A DNA stretch of 8,769 nucleotides, taken from NCBI GenBank assembly GCA_937944065.1, contig CALDZS010000085.1, positions 1 through 8,769 of the forward strand, given 5' to 3'. The DNA comes from an uncultured Amylibacter sp. (GTDB lineage Bacteria; Pseudomonadota; Alphaproteobacteria; Rhodobacterales; Rhodobacteraceae). The notes under the pieces are model-generated. The model was not told the DNA's origin, ran no database searches, and saw nothing but the letters and a program-made list of their open reading frames with translations. The translations under genes were made by a program, and so were the position numbers. Within the stretch, counting starts at the first letter, position 1. Every line of letters starts with the position of its first letter. Below, one piece after another: positions 1 through 6,099 of this stretch.

Positions 1-1182
1 GGTTATGTTTTCTTCCCCATCTTCTGTGATCACCACAATATCATGCTCGCGATACCCACCAGCGGCTGCATCGCCTTCTGGCAATGTCAGCATCGGTTCC
101 ATCGATACCACCATGCCGGGTTCCAACACTGTGTCGATATCTTCGCGCAATTCCAATCCAGCCTCGCGGCCATAATAGTGAGACAGTATGCCGAACGAGT
201 GGCCGTAACCGAAGGAACGGTATTGCAGCAGGTTGTGATCCCTGAACAAGGCGTTAATCTCGGCGGTGATGCCCGAACAGGTAGCGCCAGATTTAATCAG
301 AGATAGACCTAGTTCATGGGCTTCGACATTCGCATCCCAGATACGCAATTGCGCCTGATTGGCTTCGCCTACGAACAATGTACGTTCTAATGCTGTGTAA
401 TAACCGTTGATCATCGGAAAAGTGTTCAGCGAAAGAATGTCACCTTGTTCTAATCGTCGTGTCGTCACTGGGTTATGCGCGCCATCGGTGTTAATCCCCG
501 ATTGGAACCAAACCCAGCTGTCGCGGATCTCGCTGTCTGGAAAGCTTTCGGCAATCGCCAGTTCCATTGCATCGCGCCCCGCCATCGCCACGTCGATTTC
601 ACGCGTACCGATTTTAATCGCATCGCGAATGGCAAAACCACCAATGTCGGCTATGCGTGCGCCATGTTTGATCATCTCAATCTCGGCAGGTGATTTGATC
701 ATGCGTTGACGCATTGCCATTGGTGCAATGTCGACCACACGGGACGGTGCCATCACGCTATCCATTTCATCGCAACGCGCCAATGTCAGGTGATCGCCTT
801 CGATCCCAAGCGCCAAACCCGTGCCTGTAAGGTGTTTTACCGTTTGCCAGTAGTTGTCACGCTGCCAGTCAGAAAACACGATGTTTTCGCACGCAGATCG
901 ACGCGCGGGCTGACCCGCGTCAATGCCAGCTGATACAGTCGTCGCGGATGTTGGTGTCACCACACAAGCATATGGACGACCAAACGAGCAGTAGAGGAAA
1001 CCAGAATAGTAGGCGACGCAGTGCATGGATGTCAGAACCACTGCATCCAAACCTTCAGCCGCCATAATTTTGCGTAATCCTGCTAGACGCGCGTCATATT
1101 CGGACTGCGCAAATGGCAGCGGTGCTTTGTCCCCATTGTAAAACCGATAATTGCGCGCGCGCGTGTTGAGAGTGTGTTCCAT
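1..1182 (-). CDS. Creatinase (creatine amidinohydrolase), 3' end cut by window edge
   Basis: Hydrolyses creatine to sarcosine and urea, a cytoplasmic step in using creatine as carbon and nitrogen source. The 394 visible codons read without a stop and closely resemble Pseudomonas putida creatinase as I know it, with an N-terminal creatinase domain followed by a pita-bread (M24 peptidase-like) domain. FLYCSFGRPYA (62-72) carries the substrate-carboxylate Arg69. The catalytic His is His236 in INTDGAHNPVTT (His232 in P. putida). Glu266 (ALERTLF), Arg339 (YYGRE) and Glu362 (SMEPM) match Glu262, Arg335 and Glu358. This residue set separates it from metal-dependent Xaa-Pro peptidases and from the related DMSP lyase DddP. 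The visible part ends at ENIT, so roughly 9-13 residues are missing at the C-terminus. The start at 1182 is fixed by AGGAGG (1190-1195), 7 bases upstream. It lies 170 bases after the channel gene, so it may have its own promoter. No creatininase or sarcosine oxidase gene is visible. Confidence 0.93.
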   Translation of the reverse strand, partial: MEHTLNTRARNYRFYNGDKAPLPFAQSEYDARLAGLRKIMAAEGLDAVVLTSMHCVAYYSGFLYCSFGRPYACVVTPTSATTVSAGIDAGQPARRSACENIVFSDWQRDNYWQTVKHLTGTGLALGIEGDHLTLARCDEMDSVMAPSRVVDIAPMAMRQRMIKSPAEIEMIKHGARIADIGGFAIRDAIKIGTREIDVAMAGRDAMELAIAESFPDSEIRDSWVWFQSGINTDGAHNPVTTRRLEQGDILSLNTFPMINGYYTALERTLFVGEANQAQLRIWDANVEAHELGLSLIKSGATCSGITAEINALFRDHNLLQYRSFGYGHSFGILSHYYGREAGLELREDIDTVLEPGMVVSMEPMLTLPEGDAAAGGYREHDIVVITEDGEENIT

Positions 1183-1264
1183 CAAAGAACCTCCTAAGTG
1201 AATAGGGGGCGAACCGTGCACCCCTAAAAGAGATGTCCGGGCGTTCAGGACAATATGATGAAGT

Positions 1265-1283
1265 AAGGCGACGCCATCGCCTT
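1265..1283. other. Perfect 7-bp stem-loop in the creatinase leader
   Basis: AAGGCGA (1265-1271) and TCGCCTT (1277-1283) are exact reverse complements around a 5-base loop. No T-run follows on either strand, so it is not a standard intrinsic terminator. It lies between the channel gene stop and the creatinase start. It could be a stem in the creatinase mRNA leader, an operator, or a weak or Rho-assisted terminator of the upstream operon. A TATGAT hexamer on the minus strand (1290-1295) sits just upstream and could be a -10 box that would start the transcript near the hairpin, but I see no good -35 box. Confidence 0.4.
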
Positions 1284-1352
1284 GTGCACATCATAGCAAA
1301 TTAGGCGCGTATTGCTGGTTTAAAACCGACCCAACATTGTCGAAAACGGGCG

Positions 1353-1787
1353 TTAGGTGCGTTTCCTGCGATGCGCTTGGCGCACATGGCGCAATGCATC
1401 GGTTAATAATGCAGTCATTAGACCGAACATCAAAAATCCGTTCGCCCCTATCATCCCCGCCAAAAGCCGGTACTCTTTGGGAATTGTCAGATCACCTAGA
1501 CCCAGTGTTGTATAGGCAACTAGCGCGTAATAAACTGCCTCTTCCAAGGTGGCAAAGATTGCCATGGCTTTGAACAGCAGCGCCCAAATCCAAACGCCAA
1601 GGGTCATGATCAGCATCGCGGCCAATACGGATATTAGAATGACCAATAAGGATTTCGGTGGCACGGGTTGTTTGGCTAACCATGGTTCATGCCGTTCCAA
1701 TGCCTCGCTGAGTGCCCACCAAATCAACGAGCCGCAGATCAGCGAAACAAGTGTGATTAACCCACCAAGAAGAAGTTGAGATAGCAT
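1353..1787 (-). CDS. Small potassium-channel-like membrane protein (Ion_trans_2 type)
   Basis: This is a 144-residue inner-membrane protein that looks like a minimal ion channel. Hydrophobic segments at about 3-25, 47-72 and 105-130 surround a pore loop, and residues 93-99 read TTLGLGD at the place of the K+ selectivity filter (TTVGYGD in KcsA-type channels). The filter Tyr is Leu here, so selectivity is uncertain. The C-terminus is short and basic (RHVRQAHRRKRT), with no regulatory RCK or cyclic-nucleotide domain. The reading frame stays open upstream to 2054, but that part lies inside the dioxygenase gene. The ATG at 1787 is the first start after the dioxygenase stop, 31 bases away, and is followed at once by the first membrane helix. 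Its ribosome site is weak (GGGGCAGAA). It is probably the last gene of the rpmH operon. Channel family well supported; ion specificity is inference. Confidence 0.78.
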   Translation of the reverse strand: MLSQLLLGGLITLVSLICGSLIWWALSEALERHEPWLAKQPVPPKSLLVILISVLAAMLIMTLGVWIWALLFKAMAIFATLEEAVYYALVAYTTLGLGDLTIPKEYRLLAGMIGANGFLMFGLMTALLTDALRHVRQAHRRKRT

Positions 1788-1818
1788 ATGGCATTCTGCC
1801 CCGTTTATTGTGTCGAAA

Positions 1819-2616
1819 TCAACGGGTAAAGATTGTCGGAAACCAATCTTCGCGCAGCTTTTGCCCCGCGACCATATCATGACCGGGAAACGGGGGTGAT
1901 GTGGGACCAGCGCGTTCGACATACCGTGCATCGTCACCGATAAGGCGCAATGAAAAGGCGCGCCTGCGTGTTGTGCTGTCATTGCCGCGGGCACCGTGCA
2001 GGGTGCGATAATCAAACGCGACGGCATCGCCAGGTTCCATTGCAAATTCCACAATTGTCATGCCCTCTGCGTCTGGATCAGGCACAGGCAGGTATTCATC
2101 GCTCGCAGGATAGAAATCGGTTTCAGCCAGCCATCGGGTCGGCAGAACCTCTTTGTCCCATCGGTGTGATCCTGCAACGCAGCGCAGGCTTGCCGTGGTA
2201 ACTGCGTCCATCGGTGACCAAAAACTAACAGTCTGGCGACCTTGGACAAAATAATAGGGGCTGTCTTGATGCCATGGCGTGGGCTTGCTGGTGCCAGGTT
2301 CCTTAACCAGTACGTGGTCGTGAAACAGTTGCACGCCGTTCGAGCCCATCAAATCCGCTGCAACCGCGCCCGCGTCACTGTTTTTGATTACCTGCTCGAA
2401 CTCTGAAATCCGCGACCAATTGCAGTAATCATCAAAAAAACGCCCAGCCTCGCCGTCTTTTAGGTTTTCGGCAGCGTAGGGACCGGGTTCAGACATGTTA
2501 CGCGCAATCCCGGCACGCAGGGTATCTACGTGATCTGCGAACAGCCCCTTGATCAAAACCACGCCATCACGCTGATAGGTTTCGATGTCTTGCGAAGTCA
2601 GTAATGGATGCGTCAT
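1819..2616 (-). CDS. PhyH-family Fe(II)/2-oxoglutarate-dependent dioxygenase
   Basis: A 265-residue soluble protein of the phytanoyl-CoA dioxygenase (PhyH) superfamily. These enzymes use Fe(II), O2 and 2-oxoglutarate to hydroxylate a small-molecule or lipid substrate. The iron facial triad is His116 and Asp118 (PWHQDSPYY) and His207 (TLHGARGN), and Arg218 or Arg219 in the following TTRRRAFSLRL strand is placed to bind 2-oxoglutarate. The N-terminus shows the usual family opening (DIETYQRDGVVLIKGLF, about 10-26). Length is normal for bacterial members. The ATG lies 4 bases after the stop of the small membrane protein gene, with a GGGGG run as likely ribosome site, so it is translated from the same message. 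The substrate cannot be read from the sequence; bacterial relatives act on varied compounds including ectoine, halogenated metabolites and phosphonates. Its place behind rpmH-rnpA-yidD gives no obvious clue to its role. Confidence 0.9.
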   Translation of the reverse strand: MTHPLLTSQDIETYQRDGVVLIKGLFADHVDTLRAGIARNMSEPGPYAAENLKDGEAGRFFDDYCNWSRISEFEQVIKNSDAGAVAADLMGSNGVQLFHDHVLVKEPGTSKPTPWHQDSPYYFVQGRQTVSFWSPMDAVTTASLRCVAGSHRWDKEVLPTRWLAETDFYPASDEYLPVPDPDAEGMTIVEFAMEPGDAVAFDYRTLHGARGNDSTTRRRAFSLRLIGDDARYVERAGPTSPPFPGHDMVAGQKLREDWFPTIFTR

Positions 2617-2620
2617 GTCA

Positions 2621-2854
2621 TTACCCCCAGCGGATCAGGCCAATGACGGCCGAAGTTGCATAAAAGAACTGTAGTGCAAAAAACGCCCAGCGCCTGTCTA
2701 GATACCCCCAGCCGGCAAACAAGATCGCAGAGATCAACAACAGCGAGAAACCAAGGATTTCATTGCCTGTGTTGGATGCAATTAGCAACGCATAGGCCAT
2801 GGCCAAAACCGACCCCGAAATTTCGAAAACGCTGATCAATCTGTTTTTGGTCAT
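2621..2854 (-). CDS. Small three-helix membrane protein, function unknown
   Basis: A 77-residue very hydrophobic protein with three likely membrane helices at about 7-27, 32-50 and 55-75, linked by short loops (SNTGNE; DRRW). It has no signal peptide, Cys pair or recognisable catalytic motif. Aromatic residues at the third helix (WAFFALQFFYATSAVIGLIRW) resemble small conserved proteobacterial membrane proteins such as the CBU_0592 type, but I cannot confirm that assignment. The start is supported by AGAGG ten bases upstream of the ATG; that site sits in the 14-base gap after the yidD stop. Translation is therefore probably coupled to yidD, and its stop lies 4 bases before the dioxygenase gene. 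Because the neighbouring YidD helps membrane insertion, a membrane role is plausible, but this is only inference. Confidence 0.75.
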   Translation of the reverse strand: MTKNRLISVFEISGSVLAMAYALLIASNTGNEILGFSLLLISAILFAGWGYLDRRWAFFALQFFYATSAVIGLIRWG

Positions 2855-2868
2855 CTGTGTGCCTCTGA

Positions 2869-3090
2869 TTAGTCTGGTACGTTATCAATGCCTGATCCGC
2901 CCCACGGGTGGCAACTTAAAACACGCTTACCAGCCAACAATGTGCCCTTGATCGCCCCATGTTTTTGCAACGCTTCCAATGCATAGGCAGAACATGTGGG
3001 GTGATACCGACACGATCTGCCGACAAGTGGGCTGAACACCAAACGATAAGCGCGCACGGGCAGGGCGATGATGTGGGCAAGGGGGGTCAT
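2869..3090 (-). CDS. yidD: Membrane protein insertion efficiency factor YidD
   Basis: A 73-residue YidD-family protein. It is a small amphipathic protein at the inner face of the cytoplasmic membrane that assists YidC-dependent insertion of membrane proteins. The family signature is plain: an N-terminal amphipathic helix (about 5-20), then SPLVGRSCRYHPTCSAYA (20-37) and the C-terminal SCHPWGGSGIDNVP. The three conserved Cys are at 27, 33 and 60. Length is at the short end of the family, and it lacks the long charged C-terminal tails found in some members. Its ATG overlaps the rnpA stop (ATGA, 3087-3090), the usual coupled arrangement of these two genes. In many bacteria yidC follows, but here a small membrane protein and a dioxygenase come next. 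Confidence 0.96.
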   Translation of the reverse strand: MTPLAHIIALPVRAYRLVFSPLVGRSCRYHPTCSAYALEALQKHGAIKGTLLAGKRVLSCHPWGGSGIDNVPD

Positions 3091-3470
3091 TCATGCACCC
3101 GTTTTATCGCATAGCGCAGATCGCTTTGCAGGTCTTTGAAATCGCGGGTGGCGGTAACTTGGGCTTTGCCGATTAAGACGTAATCCCAGCCAGGGCGCGC
3201 CTGATCTGTTAAAACCAACCGCGCCACTTCGCGCAGGCGACGTTTGGCACGGTTGCGCGCAACGGCGTTGCCGACTTTTTTGGAACAGGTGAAACCGACG
3301 CGGATTGTGGGATCATCATCCTCGCGATCACGGGCTTGTAACACCAATCCCTTGGTGGACCGCCATTTGGCGCGTGCGCAGGCCAAAAAGTCGGCCCGCT
3401 TTTTCAAATGTTCCAGACAAACGGAAACCGCCGGGGGCGTGTCACCTAGGTGGGCCTCCGGCGGTTTCAT
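3087..3470 (-). CDS. rnpA: Ribonuclease P protein component
   Basis: This is the protein subunit of RNase P, which binds the catalytic RNA and helps it remove 5' leaders from precursor tRNAs in the cytoplasm. The 127 residues show the family order: LKKRADFLA (about 22-30) opening the fold, a central strand ending RVGFTCSKKVGNAV (57-70), the RNR signature in ARNRAKRRLRE (71-81), and GWDYVLIGKA (94-103). The first twenty residues (MKPPEAHLGD...) form an extension of the kind I recall in related Rhodobacteraceae RnpA. A start nearer residue 20 would need a TTG codon, so ATG at 3470 is preferred. The ribosome site is modest (TTTAGG about 9 bases upstream). It begins 24 bases after the rpmH stop. 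A long perfect inverted repeat starts exactly at the start codon and is listed separately. Confidence 0.95.
   Translation of the reverse strand: MKPPEAHLGDTPPAVSVCLEHLKKRADFLACARAKWRSTKGLVLQARDREDDDPTIRVGFTCSKKVGNAVARNRAKRRLREVARLVLTDQARPGWDYVLIGKAQVTATRDFKDLQSDLRYAIKRVHE
3424..3468. repeat. 11-bp perfect inverted repeat at the rnpA start codon
   Basis: GAAACCGCCGG (3424-3434) and CCGGCGGTTTC (3458-3468) are exact reverse complements 23 bases apart, and the spacer holds a second palindrome, CACCTAGGTG (3443-3452). In rnpA mRNA this is a GC-rich hairpin whose 5' arm begins with the G of the AUG and runs through codons 2-5. It would compete with ribosome loading on rnpA, and so perhaps with coupled yidD translation. 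That effect is inferred; the pairing is seen directly. Confidence 0.7.
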
Positions 3471-3494
3471 ATTACTATACCTAAAGTCTCTGTC

Positions 3495-3629
3495 TTATGC
3501 AGACAGGCTTTTGCGTCCTTGATTGCGACGACGGTTCAAAATCTTGCGGCCATTCTTAGTAGCCATGCGAGAGCGGAATCCGTGGCGACGCTTGCGAACA
3601 AGGTTGCTGGGTTGATAAGTGCGTTTCAT
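3495..3629 (-). CDS. rpmH: 50S ribosomal protein L34
   Basis: A 44-residue ribosomal protein L34, a small basic component of the large ribosomal subunit. It starts MKRTYQPSNLVRKRRHGF, continues RSRMATKNGRKILNRRR and ends GRKSLSA, which matches the family from end to end at its standard length. The ATG at 3629 is preceded by AGGAGATCGAC, a strong ribosome site. It is the first gene of the leftward operon, with rnpA starting 24 bases after its stop. This order (rpmH-rnpA-yidD) is conserved across bacteria and links ribosome and RNase P production. A short inverted repeat (TGTCT/AGACA, 3491-3505) spans its stop codon but has no T-run and is unlikely to terminate transcription. Confidence 0.97.
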   Translation of the reverse strand: MKRTYQPSNLVRKRRHGFRSRMATKNGRKILNRRRNQGRKSLSA

Positions 3630-3673
3630 GTCGATCTCCTGATCGTCGGGCGTCAAACCTGATAGATTCGATG

Positions 3674-3723
3674 CTTATAGTGTTCGAGATTTGGTCTTTA
3701 AGCCGCTGAGAGAATGAAGTCAA
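3674..3723 (-). promoter_or_regulatory. Candidate sigma70-type promoter(s) of the rpmH operon
   Basis: Read on the minus strand, two overlapping hexamer pairs lie upstream of rpmH: TTGACT (3718-3723) with TAAAGA (3695-3700) at 17-base spacing, and TTAAAG (3696-3701) with TATAAG (3674-3679) at 16-base spacing. The second would give a 5' leader of about 35-40 bases before the rpmH ATG, the first about 60. Which one is used cannot be decided by reading. A strong promoter is expected because rpmH is highly expressed. Confidence 0.42.
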
Positions 3724-3795
3724 TTCGCATTGGTAGGAAAATCTTGCAATATTTCAGACCGGCCTTCTGCAAATGTTACGGTTTTCGGCAAATGC

Positions 3796-3829
3796 GCTGA
3801 AATTCAGCAATCAAAGTCACAAAATTGCT
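3796..3829. promoter_or_regulatory. Short inverted repeats in the VTT gene upstream region
   Basis: GCTGAA-A-TTCAGC (3796-3808) is a perfect inverted repeat, and AGCAAT (3806-3811) pairs with ATTGCT (3824-3829). They lie 90-120 bases before the start of the rightward TVP38 gene and could be operator half-sites. No convincing -35/-10 pair was found next to them. AT-rich intergenic DNA yields such repeats by chance, so the call is weak. Confidence 0.22.
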
Positions 3830-3916
3830 AACAGCATATCAAGCCGCCGTGATCACACTAGCGCTTTAGGCCTCAATCAGTCAGAAAACAAGCAACAGAT
3901 GCTTAGGGGAAGGCCC

Positions 3917-4654
3917 ATGGATATTATGCAAGACAAACCACAAAAGTCGATTTTGAAACGGTCTTTACCGTTAGGAATCATAGCGTTAGTTGCCATCACA
4001 GGCGCGTTTTTCCTAAGAGACGTGTTCAGTTTTGAGGCGCTTCGCGACAATCGCGAAGCTTTGTTGGCCTGGCGTGACAATAATATCGTCATTGCGTCAT
4101 TGGTGTTTATCGGGGTTTATATCTGCGTCACTGCTTTTTCCCTGCCCGGTGCGTTGGTCATGACCCTGACGGGCGGGTTTCTGTTCGGTATCTTTCCGGG
4201 AGCTTTGTATAATGTATTGGGCGCCTCCATCGGTGCCACATTGATCTTTTTAGCAGCGAAAACCAGCCTTGGAGACATGTTGCGCGCGAAATTGCATTCC
4301 GACAACAAGGAAAGCGTGTTGGAAAAGATGGAAAAGGAAATTCAGTCGAATGAAATTAGCTATCTGTTCTTGACGCGCCTTGTTCCCGCCATTCCGTTTT
4401 TCGTGGCCAACCTTGCGCCTGCATTCCTTGGTGTCAGCCTGCGAAACTTTGTGCTGACCACATTCTTTGGCATCATCCCAGGATCGCTGGTTTACACGTC
4501 GGTGGGTGCTGGCCTTGGCGATGTATTCGCTGCGGGCGAGGTGCCAAATCTGGGTATTATATTCGAGCCGCAAATCCTTGGCCCAATCATCGGCCTGTGT
4601 GTTCTAGCCGCCTTTCCAATCATCCTATCAAAATTCAAGAAACGGACATCGTAA
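3917..4654 (+). CDS. TVP38/TMEM64 family (VTT domain) membrane protein
   Basis: A 245-residue polytopic inner-membrane protein of the TVP38/TMEM64 (VTT/SNARE-associated, DedA-like) family, whose eukaryotic relatives include lipid scramblases. Helix 1 is at about 18-33. FSLPGALVMTLTGGFLFG (74-91) and GASIGATLIFL (102-112) are the first conserved re-entrant region. FLTRLVPAIPFFVANLAPAF (151-170), followed by FVLTTFFGIIPGS (178-190), is the family signature with its Arg and Pro residues, and a last helix lies at about 219-238. The frame is open back to 3773, but ATG 3917 is preferred: AGGGGA sits 6 bases upstream, and the extra 48 residues upstream are polar and unlike the family. Its stop overlaps by one base the ATG of the flavoprotein gene (TAATG). 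Such TVP38-flavoprotein pairs recur in proteobacteria, suggesting joint function. The transported or scrambled substrate is not known. Confidence 0.88.
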   Translation: MDIMQDKPQKSILKRSLPLGIIALVAITGAFFLRDVFSFEALRDNREALLAWRDNNIVIASLVFIGVYICVTAFSLPGALVMTLTGGFLFGIFPGALYNVLGASIGATLIFLAAKTSLGDMLRAKLHSDNKESVLEKMEKEIQSNEISYLFLTRLVPAIPFFVANLAPAFLGVSLRNFVLTTFFGIIPGSLVYTSVGAGLGDVFAAGEVPNLGIIFEPQILGPIIGLCVLAAFPIILSKFKKRTS

Positions 4655-6066
4655 TGAAGCGTATTAAAACAGATCTATGTGTAATTGGCGGCGGCTCTGG
4701 TGGCCTATCTGTGGCGGCTGGTGCTGTTCAAATGGGCGCAGACGTTGTCTTGCTTGAAGGCCATAAAATGGGCGGCGATTGCTTGAACTATGGGTGTGTC
4801 CCGTCCAAGGCGCTGATTGCGTCTGCCAAGCATGCACATGCCATGACAACGGGTGAACGGTTTGGGGTTAAACCCGTGAAGCCGACCGTTGATTATGCCA
4901 AGGCCAAGGGGCACGTGGCTGCGGTCATCAAGGGGATCGAACCGCATGATAGTGTCGAGCGGTTCGAAGGTTTGGGGGTTAAAGTCATCACCGAGTTTGG
5001 TGAATTTGTGTCCCCAACGGAAGTCCAAGCTGGTGACACCATTATCGAGGCACGCCGTTTCGTGATTTCCACCGGTTCAGCCCCGTTCGTCCCGCCGATC
5101 CCAGGCTTGGACAAAGTGCCGTATTTTACGAACGAGAACATCTTTGATCTGATGGAACAGCCAAAGCATTTATTGGTCGTCGGCGGCGGTCCAATCGGTC
5201 TGGAACTGGCTCAGGCACATGTACGCCTAGGATCAAAGGTCACTGTAATCGAAGGGTTCAAAGCGTTGGGGCGCGACGATCCTGAAATGGCCGCGATTGC
5301 ACTAAAGCGCCTGCGCGCGGAAGGGGTCGAAATTGTCGAGGATGCGTTGGCGTCCAAAATTACGGGCAAAGAGGGTGCAATCAGTATCGAAACCAAAGAT
5401 GGGCCAACTTATAAAGGCACGCATTTGTTAATGGCAGTGGGGCGCAAACCCAATGTGGAGAAACTGAATCTAGAGGCAGCGAATATCGAACCCACTAAAG
5501 GCGGCATCAAAGTTGACGCCTCGATGAAAACCACCAACCGCAAGGTTTATGCCATTGGTGACGTGGCTGCTGGTCTGCAATTCACCCATGTCGCGGGCTA
5601 TCATGCTGGCGTGATCATCAAATCCGCACTGTTCGGTCTGCCGTCAAAAGCAAAGAATGACCACATTCCATGGGCGACCTATATCGACCCAGAGATGGCG
5701 CAGGTCGGACTTACAGAAGCGCAAGCAAAGGAAAAGCATGGTGACAAGCTGACTGTTGTTCGGTTTGAATATGCCGAAAATGACCGCGCCCGTGCGCAGC
5801 TGGAAACGGATGGTTTGATCAAGGTGATGGTCGTCAAGGGGCGCCCCATCGGTGCATCAATTGTTGGCGCGCAAGCAGGCGAGCTGATCCAAACCTGGGC
5901 GCTGGCCTTGGCAAACAAAATGAAAATGTCGCAGATCGCGGCGATGGTCGCACCCTATCCAACGTTGGGCGAGGTGAATAAACGCGCCGCAGGTGCCTAT
6001 TTCACGCCCAGCCTATTTGACAACCCCAAGCTAAAGAAATTTGTGCGCTTTGTACAACGTTTCTAG
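4654..6066 (+). CDS. MerA-like FAD/NAD(P)-dependent disulfide oxidoreductase
   Basis: A 470-residue cytoplasmic flavoprotein of the pyridine nucleotide-disulfide oxidoreductase family (lipoamide dehydrogenase, mercuric and glutathione reductases). In order: FAD-binding GGGSGG (12-17); redox-active pair Cys43 and Cys48 in GGDCLNYGCVPSK; NAD(P)-binding GGGPIG (177-182); second FAD motif AIGD ending at Asp303; then the dimerisation domain. Where lipoamide dehydrogenase has the catalytic His (HPTxxE), this protein has Tyr435 in PYPTLGE, as in mercuric reductase (PYxT). Yet it lacks the MerA C-terminal Cys pair and the N-terminal metal-binding domain; its only other Cys is Cys9. Genuine Hg(II) reduction is therefore unlikely and the real substrate is open. 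The start at 4654 overlaps the TVP38 stop by one base; a longer reading from 4597 would run inside that gene and was rejected. The two proteins probably work together at the membrane. Confidence 0.92.
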   Translation: MKRIKTDLCVIGGGSGGLSVAAGAVQMGADVVLLEGHKMGGDCLNYGCVPSKALIASAKHAHAMTTGERFGVKPVKPTVDYAKAKGHVAAVIKGIEPHDSVERFEGLGVKVITEFGEFVSPTEVQAGDTIIEARRFVISTGSAPFVPPIPGLDKVPYFTNENIFDLMEQPKHLLVVGGGPIGLELAQAHVRLGSKVTVIEGFKALGRDDPEMAAIALKRLRAEGVEIVEDALASKITGKEGAISIETKDGPTYKGTHLLMAVGRKPNVEKLNLEAANIEPTKGGIKVDASMKTTNRKVYAIGDVAAGLQFTHVAGYHAGVIIKSALFGLPSKAKNDHIPWATYIDPEMAQVGLTEAQAKEKHGDKLTVVRFEYAENDRARAQLETDGLIKVMVVKGRPIGASIVGAQAGELIQTWALALANKMKMSQIAAMVAPYPTLGEVNKRAAGAYFTPSLFDNPKLKKFVRFVQRF

Positions 6067-6099
6067 ACAGGACAGAGCCCGCGCCATATAGGTAAGCAT

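Noticed and set aside
1..1182. DMSP lyase DddP or Xaa-Pro aminopeptidase as identity of the M24-fold gene
   Set aside because: The creatinase residue set (Arg69, His236, Glu266, Arg339, Glu362) and near end-to-end resemblance to P. putida creatinase fit creatine hydrolysis and not a metal-dependent lyase or peptidase.
1788..2054. N-terminal extension of the channel protein to 2054
   Set aside because: It would lie inside the dioxygenase gene in another frame, and the extra residues resemble nothing in the channel family.
3773..3916. 48-residue N-terminal extension of the TVP38 protein
   Set aside because: Polar, unlike the family, with no ribosome site at 3773; a good site precedes 3917.
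4250..4573. 107-residue minus-strand frame inside the TVP38 gene
   Set aside because: Antisense to a conserved membrane-protein signature; composition is that of a shadow frame.
4597..4653. Longer start for the flavoprotein
   Set aside because: It overlaps the TVP38 gene by 58 bases, and the FAD motif is at its normal distance from the 4654 start.
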